From: Limnanthes douglasii subsp. nivea
Lineage: Eukaryota > Streptophyta > Magnoliopsida > Brassicales > Limnanthaceae
Direction: 5' to 3'
Length of the DNA stretch: 64,000 bases
Assembly (NCBI GenBank): GCA_036936605.1
Contig: JAUPFV010000002.1
Span: forward strand, 317,642,893 to 317,706,892
Shown here one piece after another: positions 1 to 9,423 of this stretch (positions are counted from its first letter, which is position 1; every line of letters starts with the position of its first letter). Below the pieces are notes generated by a model. It saw only the letters and a list, made by a program, of their open reading frames with translations, was not told the DNA's origin and ran no database searches. Position numbers and translations under genes: made by a program.

Positions 1-1
1 C

Positions 2-133
2 GAGGAGGAAACCGGAGAGAGTCCGGGTGAAGAAGAGGCTGATCCCAAAGGAAAGAAGGTCATTGAGGAAAAAAGCGATGTCAAGACCAAGGGAACGGAT
101 GGGGGTGAGCCATCTTCAAAGGCTCCCCCTTAG
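2..133 (+). CDS. 3' end of antisense additional ORF (aORF) of element A, partial
   Basis: Open from the window edge to a TAG at 131-133. The 43 visible residues are very acidic (EEETGESPGEEE near the start) and end in SSKAPP. The same acidic tail with a GES(P) core and a Ser/Lys-rich end closes the aORF proteins of C (stop at 37870), B and D, which is how it is identified. The gene runs opposite to gag-pol and converges on pol, whose stop lies about 440 bases away. The function of aORF proteins is unknown. The upstream part of the gene is outside the window. Confidence 0.7.
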   Translation, partial: EEETGESPGEEEADPKGKKVIEEKSDVKTKGTDGGEPSSKAPP

Positions 134-174
134 TTGGTAATTTATTCTGCTTACTTTTTTGTTTGAACCAAAGT

Positions 175-276
175 CCTTGGAAGGCCAAGGCACCTTTTTG
201 TGATGCTGTCCATTTTGTCCGGACAGATTTTTGTACTGTGTTTAAACTTGTTTAAAAAGTCCTTGGAAGGCCAAGG
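175..276. other. Pair of CCTTGG/CCAAGG stem-loops between aORF and pol (element A)
   Basis: Two copies of CCTTGG-AAGG-CCAAGG, at 175-190 and 261-276. Each is a perfect 6-bp stem with a 4-base loop and sits in a longer repeated context (AAAGTCCTTGG...CAAGGCA). They lie just past the aORF stop, between two convergent genes. Equivalent pairs occur at the same place in elements B, C and D, so they look like element parts and not chance palindromes. A role in 3'-end formation or RNA stability is inference. Confidence 0.75.
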
Positions 277-571
277 CAACTTTAAGTTTATCGAATGAAT
301 GTTTTATCTTGCACAACCTTTCTCTTATTCCACAGTTTGTTTAAGTATTTCGTATTGTAAGAGTGTTTAATTTCTCTGGCTAGAATTTAAATAGCCCTTA
401 GATCTTTCAGTCCGAATAGTATGACAATCACCAGAATTTTGAAAAAACTTAGAAAATTGTTTAAGAAGGCTCCAAGTTTTATTGAAAGCTCTTCGTGGCG
501 CCGAAGAGAGGAAGTGGTATGCCCCCAAATATTTACATGAATGTTTAAACAAGTAAATATTTACATAAGTT

Positions 572-3500
572 TTATTCCAAATACATTCGAAGGTGTTCAA
601 TATTCCAAGGGTGAGTTAAAACCCTGCCATCTTTGTCTTCCAGCCAGTATGTGCCAGGCTTGATTCTTTCAACCACAGTATACGGACCCTCCCAAGTCGG
701 GGCCAGCTTTCCGAAGAGTTTTTCCTTGGTATGCAAGAAAACTTTCCTCAATACTTTATCTCCTGGTTGAAAGTCCCTTCTTTTAACCTTGGAAGCAAAC
801 CTGCTTCTCATCAAGCCCTGATAGTGTGCCATTCTAAGATGAGCTTTTACCCGCCTTTCTTCAATCAAATCAAGCTGATTTCTGATTGCTATTTCATTAG
901 CCTGTCCGGAGAAGTTATGAACACGAAAAGAGGGGAGTGTCTTCTCTATGGGAGCTACTGCATCCATCCCATAGACCAAGGCAAAATGTGATTCTTGTGT
1001 GGCAGCCCCAGGCGTTGTCCGGTAGGCCCACAAGACTTCTTGTAAATAACTAGGCCACTTCCCAGCAGCCCCTTCCAGATTTTTCTTTAAGCCGGACAGT
1101 ATTGTTCTATTAGCCACCTCAACTTGCCCATTGGCTTGTGGGTGGAATGGTGAAGAAAAGCAGTGCTGAATACCCCTTGAGGCACAGAAGCTCTCCATTT
1201 CTCTGTTGTCAAACTGTGGCCCATTATCTGTTGTTATTCTCTGAGGGACACCAAATCTGCAACATATGTTGGATAGAATGAATTTTATAACAGCCTTTGA
1301 TGTTGTCCCTGCCAAGGGGGCTGCTTCTATCCACTTCGAAAAGTAGTCAATGGCTACGATTATGGTTTTACGCCCTCCGGACGCCATAGGAAGAGGCCCA
1401 ACTAAGTCTAATCCCCATCGAGCAAAAGGGATAGGCTCAGAAATTGATTCCATAGGAATGGCTGGTACATGAATTTCATTGCTGTACCTCTGGCATGGAT
1501 CACACCTTCTTACCAGTTCCTTGGCATCTTTCATTATCGAAGGCCAATAATATCCGGAGAGAAGCACTCTTCTTGTTAACGCTCTAAATCCACAATGGGC
1601 TGATCCCTCACCATCATGTAATTCGGAGAGAACCATTTGTGACTCATGATCTCCTAAACAGCGTAGGAGAGGTTTGCTATAGGATTTCTTGTACAAGACC
1701 TCTCTAATCATGATGAAACCATGAGCCTTGTGTTTTAACGTTCTGGCTTGTGATTTAACCAAGGGTACGACGCCATCGGACAGATATTGGATAAGAGGAG
1801 ACCTCCAATCCTGAGGCTGATTTACTTGTATTTCAAAGACTTCCTCTTTCTCCCCTTCGTTAAGTTGAATAGAAGGACTTTCAAGCACATGGATCCATGG
1901 ATAGGACTCCGTGTATGCTATTGTTGCCAATGAGTCTGCCAGTTCATTCTCTGCCCGGGGAATATGCTCATAGACAACAGCTTTAAACTTCATTGCCTCA
2001 TTTTTCAAGAGAAGTAAATACTTGATTAACTGTTCTTTTCTAGCTTCTGATAGGCCCAAGGCATGGTGGACAAGCAATTGGGAGTCACTTAGCAGCTTGA
2101 CCCTTTTTGCTCCACAGATGTAAGCCAATTTTAATCCAGCTATAGCTGCTTCGTACTCGGACTCATTATTGGACGCCCTGAAAGCAAAACAAATAGCTTG
2201 AAACATGTTGTCCCCATAAGGAGAGGTAAGACATATTCCTGCCCCAGATCCTATGGCACTGGATCCTCCATCTGTTCGGACAATCCACACTCTTTTGTCT
2301 TTTGAATCAACAGATTGCTCTGAGTCCCTATCGGAATGGAATTCGACCAGAAAATCAGCCACAGCTTGAGCTTTTACTGCTGTTCGAGGAGCAAAGTCTA
2401 TGTCGAAGTCCCCCAACTCTACTGACCACTTTGTCATTCTGCTTGAAATGTCTGCTTTTTGAAGGACATTCTTTAAAGGGAAGGATGTCCGGACAACGAT
2501 AGGATGAGCCTGAAAATAAGGCCTCATCTTTCTCGCAGCTATTACCAAGGCCAATGCTAGTTTCTCGAGTTTCAAGTAACGGCGTTCAGCATCAATCAGG
2601 CTTTTGCTGATGTAGTATACTGGGTGAGGATACCCAACAACCTCTCTAACTAACACAGCACTGATGGCACAACTTGAAACAGCCAGATACATAAATAGAG
2701 TCTCCCCATCGATTGGTTTGAATAAAGTCTTCGGAGAGGACAGATGCTTCTTAATTTCATTGAACGCCTCATCACACTGTGGTGTCCACTCAAACCCCTT
2801 TGCACCTTTCAAAGTTTGAAAGAAAGGAGCACATCTGTCCGAAGACCTAGAGATGAACCTGTTCAAAGCTGCTAACCTCCCCGTTAACCGCTGCACTTCT
2901 TTAACATTTCGAGGAGGCTCCATTTGAAACAAAGCATTGAGTTGGTCCGGGTCGGGCTGGATTCCATGCTCACTTATAATGTATCCTAAGAACTTCCCGG
3001 ACTGCACTCCGAACACACATTTTTCAGGATTTAACTTTAAATTTACCTTGGCCAGGTTGGCAAAAGTCTCCTGGAGGTCGGACAAGTGCAGCTGCTCATC
3101 CACACTTTTCACCATCATATCGTCAATGTAAACCTCCATATTTCTTCTAATTTGATCAGCAAAGGCTTTATTGACTAACCTTTGATAAGTAGCCCCAGCA
3201 TTCTTCAAACCAAAAGGCATCACCTTGTAGCAGTGTAATCCTCTATCAGTAACAAAAGTGGTATGCTCTTGATCCCTGGGATCCACCTGGATCTGATTGT
3301 ACCCGGAGAAAGCATCCATAAAGGAGAGCAGCTTGTTCCCAGAAGTAGAATCTACCAGCTGATCTATCCGGGGAACCGGATACAAGTCTTTTGGGCAAGC
3401 TCGATTGAGATCTGTGAAGTCAATGCACATTCGCCATTTACCGTTCTTCTTTTTTACCAAGACTGGATTGGCAGTCCACAAAGGGTACTGAGATTCTTTA

Positions 3501-3859
3501 ATGTGCCCCATCTTTGTGAGTCTGTCAACCTCTTGTACAATGACATCAGCCTTTTCTTTTGAGAAAGCTCTCCTCTTCTGCACCACAGGTGCCACATCTC
3601 TCCGGACAGATAGGTGATGGGAAATCACCTCTGATGGAACTCCAGTAACATCAGCATTGCACCAAGCAAAGACATGCTGATGGTCTTTTAAGAATTTTAA
3701 CATTTCTTCTTTCAACACTTGTGGCATTTTGGACCCTATCTTGACAAATTTCCCTTCTTCTAAGTAGTGTGTCTCAACCTCCTCAACTGGGATCAACACT
3801 CCGGGGGTCTCCCTGGGGTCATCAATTTCACCCTCACCCCCAGAAAGGCCCTCAAACTG
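572..3859 (-). CDS. pol of element A: reverse transcriptase, two RNase H domains, integrase
   Basis: One open frame from the codon after the gag stop (3857-3859, CAG) to TGA at 572; the first ATG is at 3799. It copies the element RNA into DNA and inserts it. Numbered from that ATG: reverse transcriptase with YIDD near residue 224; a first RNase H (about 360-490) that lacks an obvious first catalytic Asp (LAVSSCAIS); a second, acquired-type RNase H with RTDGGSS near 505, NNESEYEA and SDSQL; an integrase zinc finger region (CDPCQRY); and an integrase core with D in GLDLVGPLP, D in TTDNGPQ and E in NGQVEVANR. The frame is the same as gag, and nothing but the TAG at 3860-3862 separates them. The family usually makes this region as part of a polyprotein, so I chose the readthrough start over the ATG. 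No internal break was seen. Confidence 0.93.
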   Translation of the reverse strand, partial: QFEGLSGGEGEIDDPRETPGVLIPVEEVETHYLEEGKFVKIGSKMPQVLKEEMLKFLKDHQHVFAWCNADVTGVPSEVISHHLSVRRDVAPVVQKRRAFSKEKADVIVQEVDRLTKMGHIKESQYPLWTANPVLVKKKNGKWRMCIDFTDLNRACPKDLYPVPRIDQLVDSTSGNKLLSFMDAFSGYNQIQVDPRDQEHTTFVTDRGLHCYKVMPFGLKNAGATYQRLVNKAFADQIRRNMEVYIDDMMVKSVDEQLHLSDLQETFANLAKVNLKLNPEKCVFGVQSGKFLGYIISEHGIQPDPDQLNALFQMEPPRNVKEVQRLTGRLAALNRFISRSSDRCAPFFQTLKGAKGFEWTPQCDEAFNEIKKHLSSPKTLFKPIDGETLFMYLAVSSCAISAVLVREVVGYPHPVYYISKSLIDAERRYLKLEKLALALVIAARKMRPYFQAHPIVVRTSFPLKNVLQKADISSRMTKWSVELGDFDIDFAPRTAVKAQAVADFLVEFHSDRDSEQSVDSKDKRVWIVRTDGGSSAIGSGAGICLTSPYGDNMFQAICFAFRASNNESEYEAAIAGLKLAYICGAKRVKLLSDSQLLVHHALGLSEARKEQLIKYLLLLKNEAMKFKAVVYEHIPRAENELADSLATIAYTESYPWIHVLESPSIQLNEGEKEEVFEIQVNQPQDWRSPLIQYLSDGVVPLVKSQARTLKHKAHGFIMIREVLYKKSYSKPLLRCLGDHESQMVLSELHDGEGSAHCGFRALTRRVLLSGYYWPSIMKDAKELVRRCDPCQRYSNEIHVPAIPMESISEPIPFARWGLDLVGPLPMASGGRKTIIVAIDYFSKWIEAAPLAGTTSKAVIKFILSNICCRFGVPQRITTDNGPQFDNREMESFCASRGIQHCFSSPFHPQANGQVEVANRTILSGLKKNLEGAAGKWPSYLQEVLWAYRTTPGAATQESHFALVYGMDAVAPIEKTLPSFRVHNFSGQANEIAIRNQLDLIEERRVKAHLRMAHYQGLMRSRFASKVKRRDFQPGDKVLRKVFLHTKEKLFGKLAPTWEGPYTVVERIKPGTYWLEDKDGRVLTHPWNIEHLRMYLE

Positions 3860-3865
3860 CTATTG
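3854..3865 (-). promoter_or_regulatory. Probable stop-codon readthrough site between gag-PR and RT (element A)
   Basis: On the minus strand the codons read CAA-TAG-CAG-TTT, and the frame is open on both sides. The known type I readthrough context (tobamovirus class) is UAG followed by CAR-YYA, often after CAA. Here only the last base differs. The same junction with one stop and a following CAR codon recurs in B, C and D. Readthrough is inferred; splicing around the stop, as in Ogre elements, is an alternative. Confidence 0.6.
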
Positions 3866-6202
3866 GTCATTCATACGGACTGCCCCCAGCGTTCGTGGAG
3901 CCAAGGCAGTGGCATAGCATTCTCTTGCAACTTTTTGACTGCTCCGGACAACCCCAACCTGCCCCTCAACAGCATATTTTAGACACTGATGAACTGTTGA
4001 GGCCACTGCATGCATCCTAGAGAGCCAAGATCTCCCTAGAATAGCATTGTAACAAGTGGGACAGTCCACCGCAATGAAAAGTATTCTGACCGTTTTCTTG
4101 AAAGGGCCTCTGCCCAACAATACTTCTTCTTCGAACTCACCAATTACATCAGCTGAACTGCCCATGAAGCCTACAATCGATCGGTCTGACTTTTGAATCA
4201 CAGCTGGATTTTTCATTTTTTTGTAAGTATCTAGGAAAAGGATATTGGCAGAGCTCCCAGTATCTACCAGGATTCGCCTTATCTCATTGCCCCCTATCGA
4301 TGCTCCTATGACAACAACATCTTCATGAGGGCCAGCAATGTCTCTCAAATCATCCCCATCGAAGACAATGAATGGGAATAAACTTGACGATTGATATGAG
4401 GTCATGCCCCCTTCTAGTTGGGTTGCCAAATTATGAACATGCCTTTTTCTTGATGAAGTGGTAGGAGCCGTTACAGTGTCCCCTCCGAAAATTGTCAAGG
4501 ACTCAAAGAATTGAATGAGCCCGGAGACCGACCTGGAACGCTCCTCTATTGCACCCACTCTGTTCCTTGTTGGATCAGGATCCAAGTATTCAGATTCCAC
4601 ATCAAACCTTTCAATAATTACCATGGCCCCTTCTGGGGCAGCATTAACCGGACCAGCCCGGTGAGTGTTGTCAGGCCTGTTACCTCCTCTTCTTTTGACA
4701 TATGCACCCAACTTCCCTCTTTCAATCAGGTTCTGAACCTCCTGTTTCAAGGCTATACAATCATCAGTAGAATGGCCAATATCATTGTGATATTGACAAA
4801 AAGAACTGTTTCGATGTTCTCTGGGAGACTGCAAGGTTGCCGGTCTCCGGTAGTGTACTTCATCTTTAGTTTTCTCGAAAATGGTTGCCACACTTTCTTT
4901 GAGCTCTGCAAACCACTCCGGTTGGACCCACGGCCCCCTTTTGTTTCTAGACTGTTGACTTTGTGCAGGAGCAGCTGGTTGAGACTGAGCTTTTCCTCTT
5001 CCATGCCCCTGTCCGGTTTTTCTAGCTTTGTTGCCGGACTGGTTTGGATTGGGAGTTGGTGTCACCGGGGTGGATCTCACCTGCCTGTGCACCCTGGTCT
5101 TTTTTGTTTTATCAACATTTATTTGCTTGCCAACTTGATTCAGCAATCCACCCCAGGTCATGGCTTTCTTCCTTGTTACCGAATCGGCCAGGTTGCCCGG
5201 GTTCAAACCTTGTCTCAGGGATGCTATTGCCACTTGTTCAAAGCAATCAGCCAGCCCGTTCTTTGTGTTCACAAAACGACTTATGTATTCTTTCAACGAT
5301 TCATTTGGCTCTTGGGATCAATGGATTATGGTATCTCCATTGCCCTTGAGCTCCTTACTTCCCACAAATTGCCTTCGAAAGGCCACCCAGAAGGTATCAA
5401 AGTCTCTGATACAGCCCTGAGGAAGGCTGTTATACCACTTCAGAGCACTCCCCGTAAAGGACTGGGAGAATGCCCTGCAGAGTAGTTTATCATCATCATC
5501 AAAGTTCATCATGAAGTTCTTGAATTGCTCCAGATGATTGTCTGGATCAGTACTGCCATCGTACTTCTCCATCTTGGTGCTATCGAACCTCTTGGGGAGG
5601 TTTCCGGATAGGATTTTAGAAGACAGTGGAGACTGCCTCCAATTCCTTCCACGACTGAACACGGTATCCTCATTAGGTGTTGCAAAGATACCTGGCTCAT
5701 CATGGAAGGCAAACGGATCCACCAGCATCCGGTCTATATGTCTCCGGCTGTGAGATGATCCTTTCCCAATGTGTCTTTTCATTCTTCCATGGTGGTCTCT
5801 TTTTCTGGAATACTTTTTAACTTGCTTTTGTTTTTTCCTGGTTCGCCCTTCGTCACTGCTGGAGGACAAGGACTTTTCATTCCCCTCACTGTCCGAAGAG
5901 CTGTCCGAAGATTCTGAACTTGAGTCAGAACTCTCCACAGGCTTGGACCGGTGAGACTTTTTAGAACTAGCATGTGTCTTTTTAGTGCTCACATGAGTCT
6001 TCGAAGCCTCATGCTCACGAAGGTTATCAGAGCGATGAGCAACTGATGCTTTGGACTTTTCCTTCATGCCCATCTTGGCCTTCTCAGCCCTCAGAGCTTC
6101 TATTTCAACCCTCAACCTGTCACGCTCTTGGACAGTATATTCATCGTTTTCTTCCACCACTTCGAGCAAAGCTGGTGGAAGCTCTGGATTATCCGGATTC
6201 AT
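3860..6202 (-). pseudogene. gag-protease of element A, with one internal in-frame stop
   Basis: Starts at ATG 6202 (MNPDNPELPPALLEV) and ends at TAG 3860-3862, about 780 codons. Order: an acidic N-terminus with a short coiled-coil-like part; a Ser/Arg/Lys-rich stretch (about 90-160); a capsid-type retrotransposon gag domain (about 205-290, ending ALKWYNSLPQG...FRRQFVGS); a basic Gln-rich linker; a knuckle reading C-X2-H-X4-H-X4-C near residues 468-482 (CQYHNDIGHSTDDC); and an aspartic protease with DTGSSAN near 645. The second ligand is His where the usual CCHC knuckle has Cys, and the same is true in B and C. A TGA at 5318-5320 interrupts gag in frame where relatives have Tyr or Cys (HYAQEP or HCAQEP). 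The protease therefore lies upstream of the gag/pol stop, unlike the common gag | PR-pol arrangement. Confidence 0.9.
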
Positions 6203-6254
6203 TCGGACAGAATTCTTTTACTTGGTTTTGAATGTTTGATTCAGGCACCGTCGC

Positions 6255-6272
6255 CTCCCACTGTGGTCGCCA
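6255..6272 (-). other. Primer binding site of element A
   Basis: Minus strand TGGCGACCACAGTGGGAG, three bases inside the 5' LTR. The reverse complement resembles the 3' end of a plant tRNA-Arg followed by CCA; Arg priming is known in Ogre-type elements. The tRNA identity is from memory of the family and unverified. Elements B (18 of 18) and D (18 of 18) carry the same site, and C a close copy. Confidence 0.75.
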
Positions 6273-6275
6273 ATT

Positions 6276-6779
6276 TGGTGTGGATAAAAGTAGCCTGAGG
6301 GTAGGCTGGTAATTTTAAGTGGAGTTTTAAGGCGGCGTATGGGTGTTTCACTGTGGTGTGGTGGTGTTTAAGGGTGTTTTGATATATTTCAAGGTGTTTC
6401 AAAGTGTTTTAAGGGTGGAGAGAGAATTAAGCAGCCTGGCAGCAGTTAATTTTTCTTACCCATAGTTAATGCTGGTGGTTGGGCATTTATAGTGTAAGAT
6501 TTGGGCCCTTATGGGCTTTCGGGTCGAGTTTAATGGACCCGGGTCATGTTCAAAGACCCATGAGTTTTAAGCAGATGTACAAGTAGCTTAGTCAGATAGT
6601 GATTAGGTTTTTTAGTACTTTAGTCATAGTTCGAACTGCTTTATGTTTGCAGTGTTCAAAATCATCTGTCCGGTTCAATCAGCGCTGTTCGAACTGAAGT
6701 CATGGAGTCTGTCCGAATTTACGGGGTGACTTTACTTTGGACTACCCTTCCGGGGGGCTCTTCGAATTCGGACTCATCA
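6276..6779 (-). repeat. 5' LTR of element A (504 bp)
   Basis: In element orientation it begins TGATGAGTCCGAATTC and ends CCACACCA, giving the canonical TG...CA ends. A TATAAATG box is at 6484-6491 (minus), the likely U3 promoter. The start and end sequences match the LTRs of B and C, while the middle is longer. The partner LTR is outside the window. Confidence 0.88.
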
Positions 6780-6809
6780 GGAATGATTATTATCAATTTT
6801 TCTATTTAA

Positions 6810-9352
6810 ATGGAAGATTCACCACAAGATAATATTAAGAGAGTTCTGGTTCGTAAGAAGACAGAAAATGTTCAAAGACGAAGTGATTCAAAAGTTTCCG
6901 GTAAGAATGTTGTTCGATCTCTAATTTCTTCATTGGAGGATCTAGCGAAAGTTAATGTTCAGGATGTTCCGGCCGGCGAGAAGAAAACTGTACTCAAGAG
7001 AAGACGAAGTGCTTCTAAAGTTTCCGGTATGAGTGTAGATTGTGTTATTGCTTCTCCTAACGCTTTAGTTCCGTTCGATCCATCGGTGACTAGAGAAATG
7101 TTGTTCAATGATGATACTTGTGATGATGAACGAGAACTAAGCGATGAACAAGAGGATACGAATAAAGATCGAAACATCATTGTCGTTCGTGAAACGGGAA
7201 AACTACTTTTAACTGCCTCCAACGAACAGATTGTTGTTTCTACTGGTTTCAATTTTTTTTCTCCGACGACTGCTGCTACTGGTGTTCCATTGTTAAGGCA
7301 AGGTGCGAAATCAGTTCATGGAAAATTAGGGCAAAGAAAGAAACAAAAGAATAAACAACTAGCTCTGACGCCTGCAGATCTGTCTTCGGAACCGTTCTTG
7401 GCAAATCAAAGTATTGTGGTGAACTCTCCACCGGAAGAGGTAACAAAATCTGTAAACGGAACCTTTTCCGGTGACCGGAATGTTGCTACCAACATTCACG
7501 AAATTTCGCCGGCGCATTTAAGTGGGTTCTGTAACGGACGAGACAAATCAGTGGAAAAATCGGTTGCATTCAACTTTGGAGAATCTGTCATTACTCCTAA
7601 TAAAGATGGGCTGACCTCTGGTGAAAAATTCAAATTCAAATTCTCTTCTCTTAATGATAGCAGTTTAAATGGACGAGAAAAAGGAATTAATGTAAATAAA
7701 GAAAATTTGAATCAGAAAAGAAACGGTTCTGCTGAAGGTAACAGTTCAATTATGGTAGAAAAGGAAACTGCATTGGAAGGTAACGGTTCACTTAATGCTA
7801 TTAAAATGTGAACGAGAATATTTATGGAAAGGGAACAAATCAATTTAAAGCTAATATAAATTTGAATTCAAATAAAGGAAGTTTGAATTTGAATTTAAAT
7901 GGAAATGACTTTAATTCTTATAAAGCGCATGAAGAAAGAAACAGTTCTCTTCAAAAGAATGTGGGAAAGGTAAGTAACTCCGGTAATGGTAGTAAAGAAT
8001 CAGACCCATTAAATGCACAACGGAAAGGAGAATACCGATTTTCTTCTTTTCAAACAAGTAACGTCAGAGCTAATAATATCAGTAAAGAATGTAATTTGTC
8101 TAGAGAAGCAACATTTAATCCATTTCAAAGCAGTAACGAAAATGGAAATAATGGACCAGCAGCATATAATGCTAGTAATGTAGAGCAGAGGGATCTATTA
8201 TATAAGAATGCTCAGAATCCTTCTGTCATTCCTACAACACAAACTCCTTCTTCCGCCATTCCTACCAAATCATTCTCCATCTTATTCCAAGGTTCTCGTT
8301 TAGCTTCAAAAGGCCTCAAGCTCCAATTTATCCTTCCACCTTCAGATGATGGCGATATCATCCTTGATCCGGCAGATGAAGTTCCGTTCATCGAAAGTTG
8401 GGGCCATTGTCTTATCGGATGCTTCACCGGTAAGTTCCCGGGCAAAATTGCTCTTGATACTATTGTCAAAAGATGGGGTGTTAATTGTAAAACTGAGCTG
8501 TATGGAAAAGAATGGACGGTTTTTAAATTCCTCGCCGAATCAGATCTGCTCCATGTACTAGCTAACGGACCCTACATTACTTACGGTAAAACTCTTATGC
8601 TTAAAAGAATTGATAAAGATGTCATGCTGACAGATGATCTGTTCACAACAATTCGAACATGGATAGTGCTAAATCATGTCCCTCTCAGCATTTGGAGTGA
8701 AACAGGTTTAAGTAAGATTTCTTCAAAGATTGGTACGCCTCTCTTTACTGATCAATTTACATGCGAAAAGACTCGGATGAAGTATGCTAGAATTCTAGTA
8801 GAAATTGATGTTAGAAAAAAACCAATTACGAGTTTTGGTGTGAGGCTTCCCTGTGGTAGGCGATATACTCAATCTGTTATATACGAAAATTACCCACTGT
8901 TTTGCTATGTGTGTCAGAAATTTGGACACAATCACTCTACTTGTCCATCTACAGAGCAGGGTAAAACTAAAATCAGTGAGAAGCAGAAAGAAACCTCGAC
9001 ACGACCATCCCGTGCAGCTCAAAACCTACGCAAGAACACAAATGACATAACAAACGGCCCTAGAGGTAATCCTATCACTTCTACACCATCTCAGAAAGTC
9101 ACTGCTAAGCCCATCGCACGCCCCAGATCATCTGAAATTCCCACCCCTTTTATTGGAGAAGAGATGAACAACACCAATAAAGAACACGTCCGTTCAAATA
9201 ATACCGACTACTTGCCTAGCCGAATCAGCCCCCTAGTTGATACACTGATGACTTATGTTAATGACCAGGAACCCATATTTGACCATCCGCAAGACAAAGA
9301 TGAAACCATAACTTTCACCAGCAACGCAGATGATCCATCAACCGTTCCATGA
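6810..9352 (+). pseudogene. LINE ORF1 (DUF4283-like domain and CCHC zinc knuckle), one frameshift
   Basis: Begins at ATG 6810, directly after an in-frame TAA at 6807-6809. The first frame runs to TGA at 7809-7811. From about 7805 the frame two bases further on is open to TGA at 9352, so a single small indel near 7800 splits what should be about 847 codons. The N-terminal half is Asn/Lys/Ser-rich and low in complexity. The second half has a DUF4283-like RNA-binding fold (about 8270-8800, with FTGKFPG, LMLKRI, WIVLNHVPLSIW) and a CX2CX4HX4C knuckle (CYVCQKFGHNHSTC, about 8905-8946). This architecture is known for ORF1 of plant L1 elements, where the protein coats element RNA. The tail is rich in Pro, Thr and Ser. 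Confidence 0.85.
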
Positions 9353-9423
9353 CAAAAAGTACAAGGCAAACGATCAAAGAAAAATGCGAGGCGCGGAGTG
9401 CCCACAAACTCCTCGGTTGATAA

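Larger units (their letters stand above)
1..6779 (-). mobile_element. Ty3/gypsy (Tat-lineage) element A, cut at window start
   Basis: Minus-strand LTR retrotransposon. From right to left it shows a 5' LTR, a PBS, gag-protease, pol, and the last codons of an antisense gene on the plus strand. Its 3' LTR lies beyond the window start, so the target-site duplication cannot be checked. Pol carries two RNase H domains and an antisense additional gene lies downstream. That combination is known from the plant Tat lineage (Ogre, Retand, Grande, RIRE2 types), so the assignment follows from family knowledge. Pol is uninterrupted and gag has one in-frame stop, making A the best preserved of the four gypsy elements here. 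The element stops 30 bases before the first ATG of a LINE. Confidence 0.93.

Noticed and set aside
731..991. Plus-strand open frames opposite pol of element A (and similar ones opposite pol and gag in B, C and D)
   Set aside because: They mirror the coding strand of pol or gag, share no family similarity, and their boundaries are not kept between elements.
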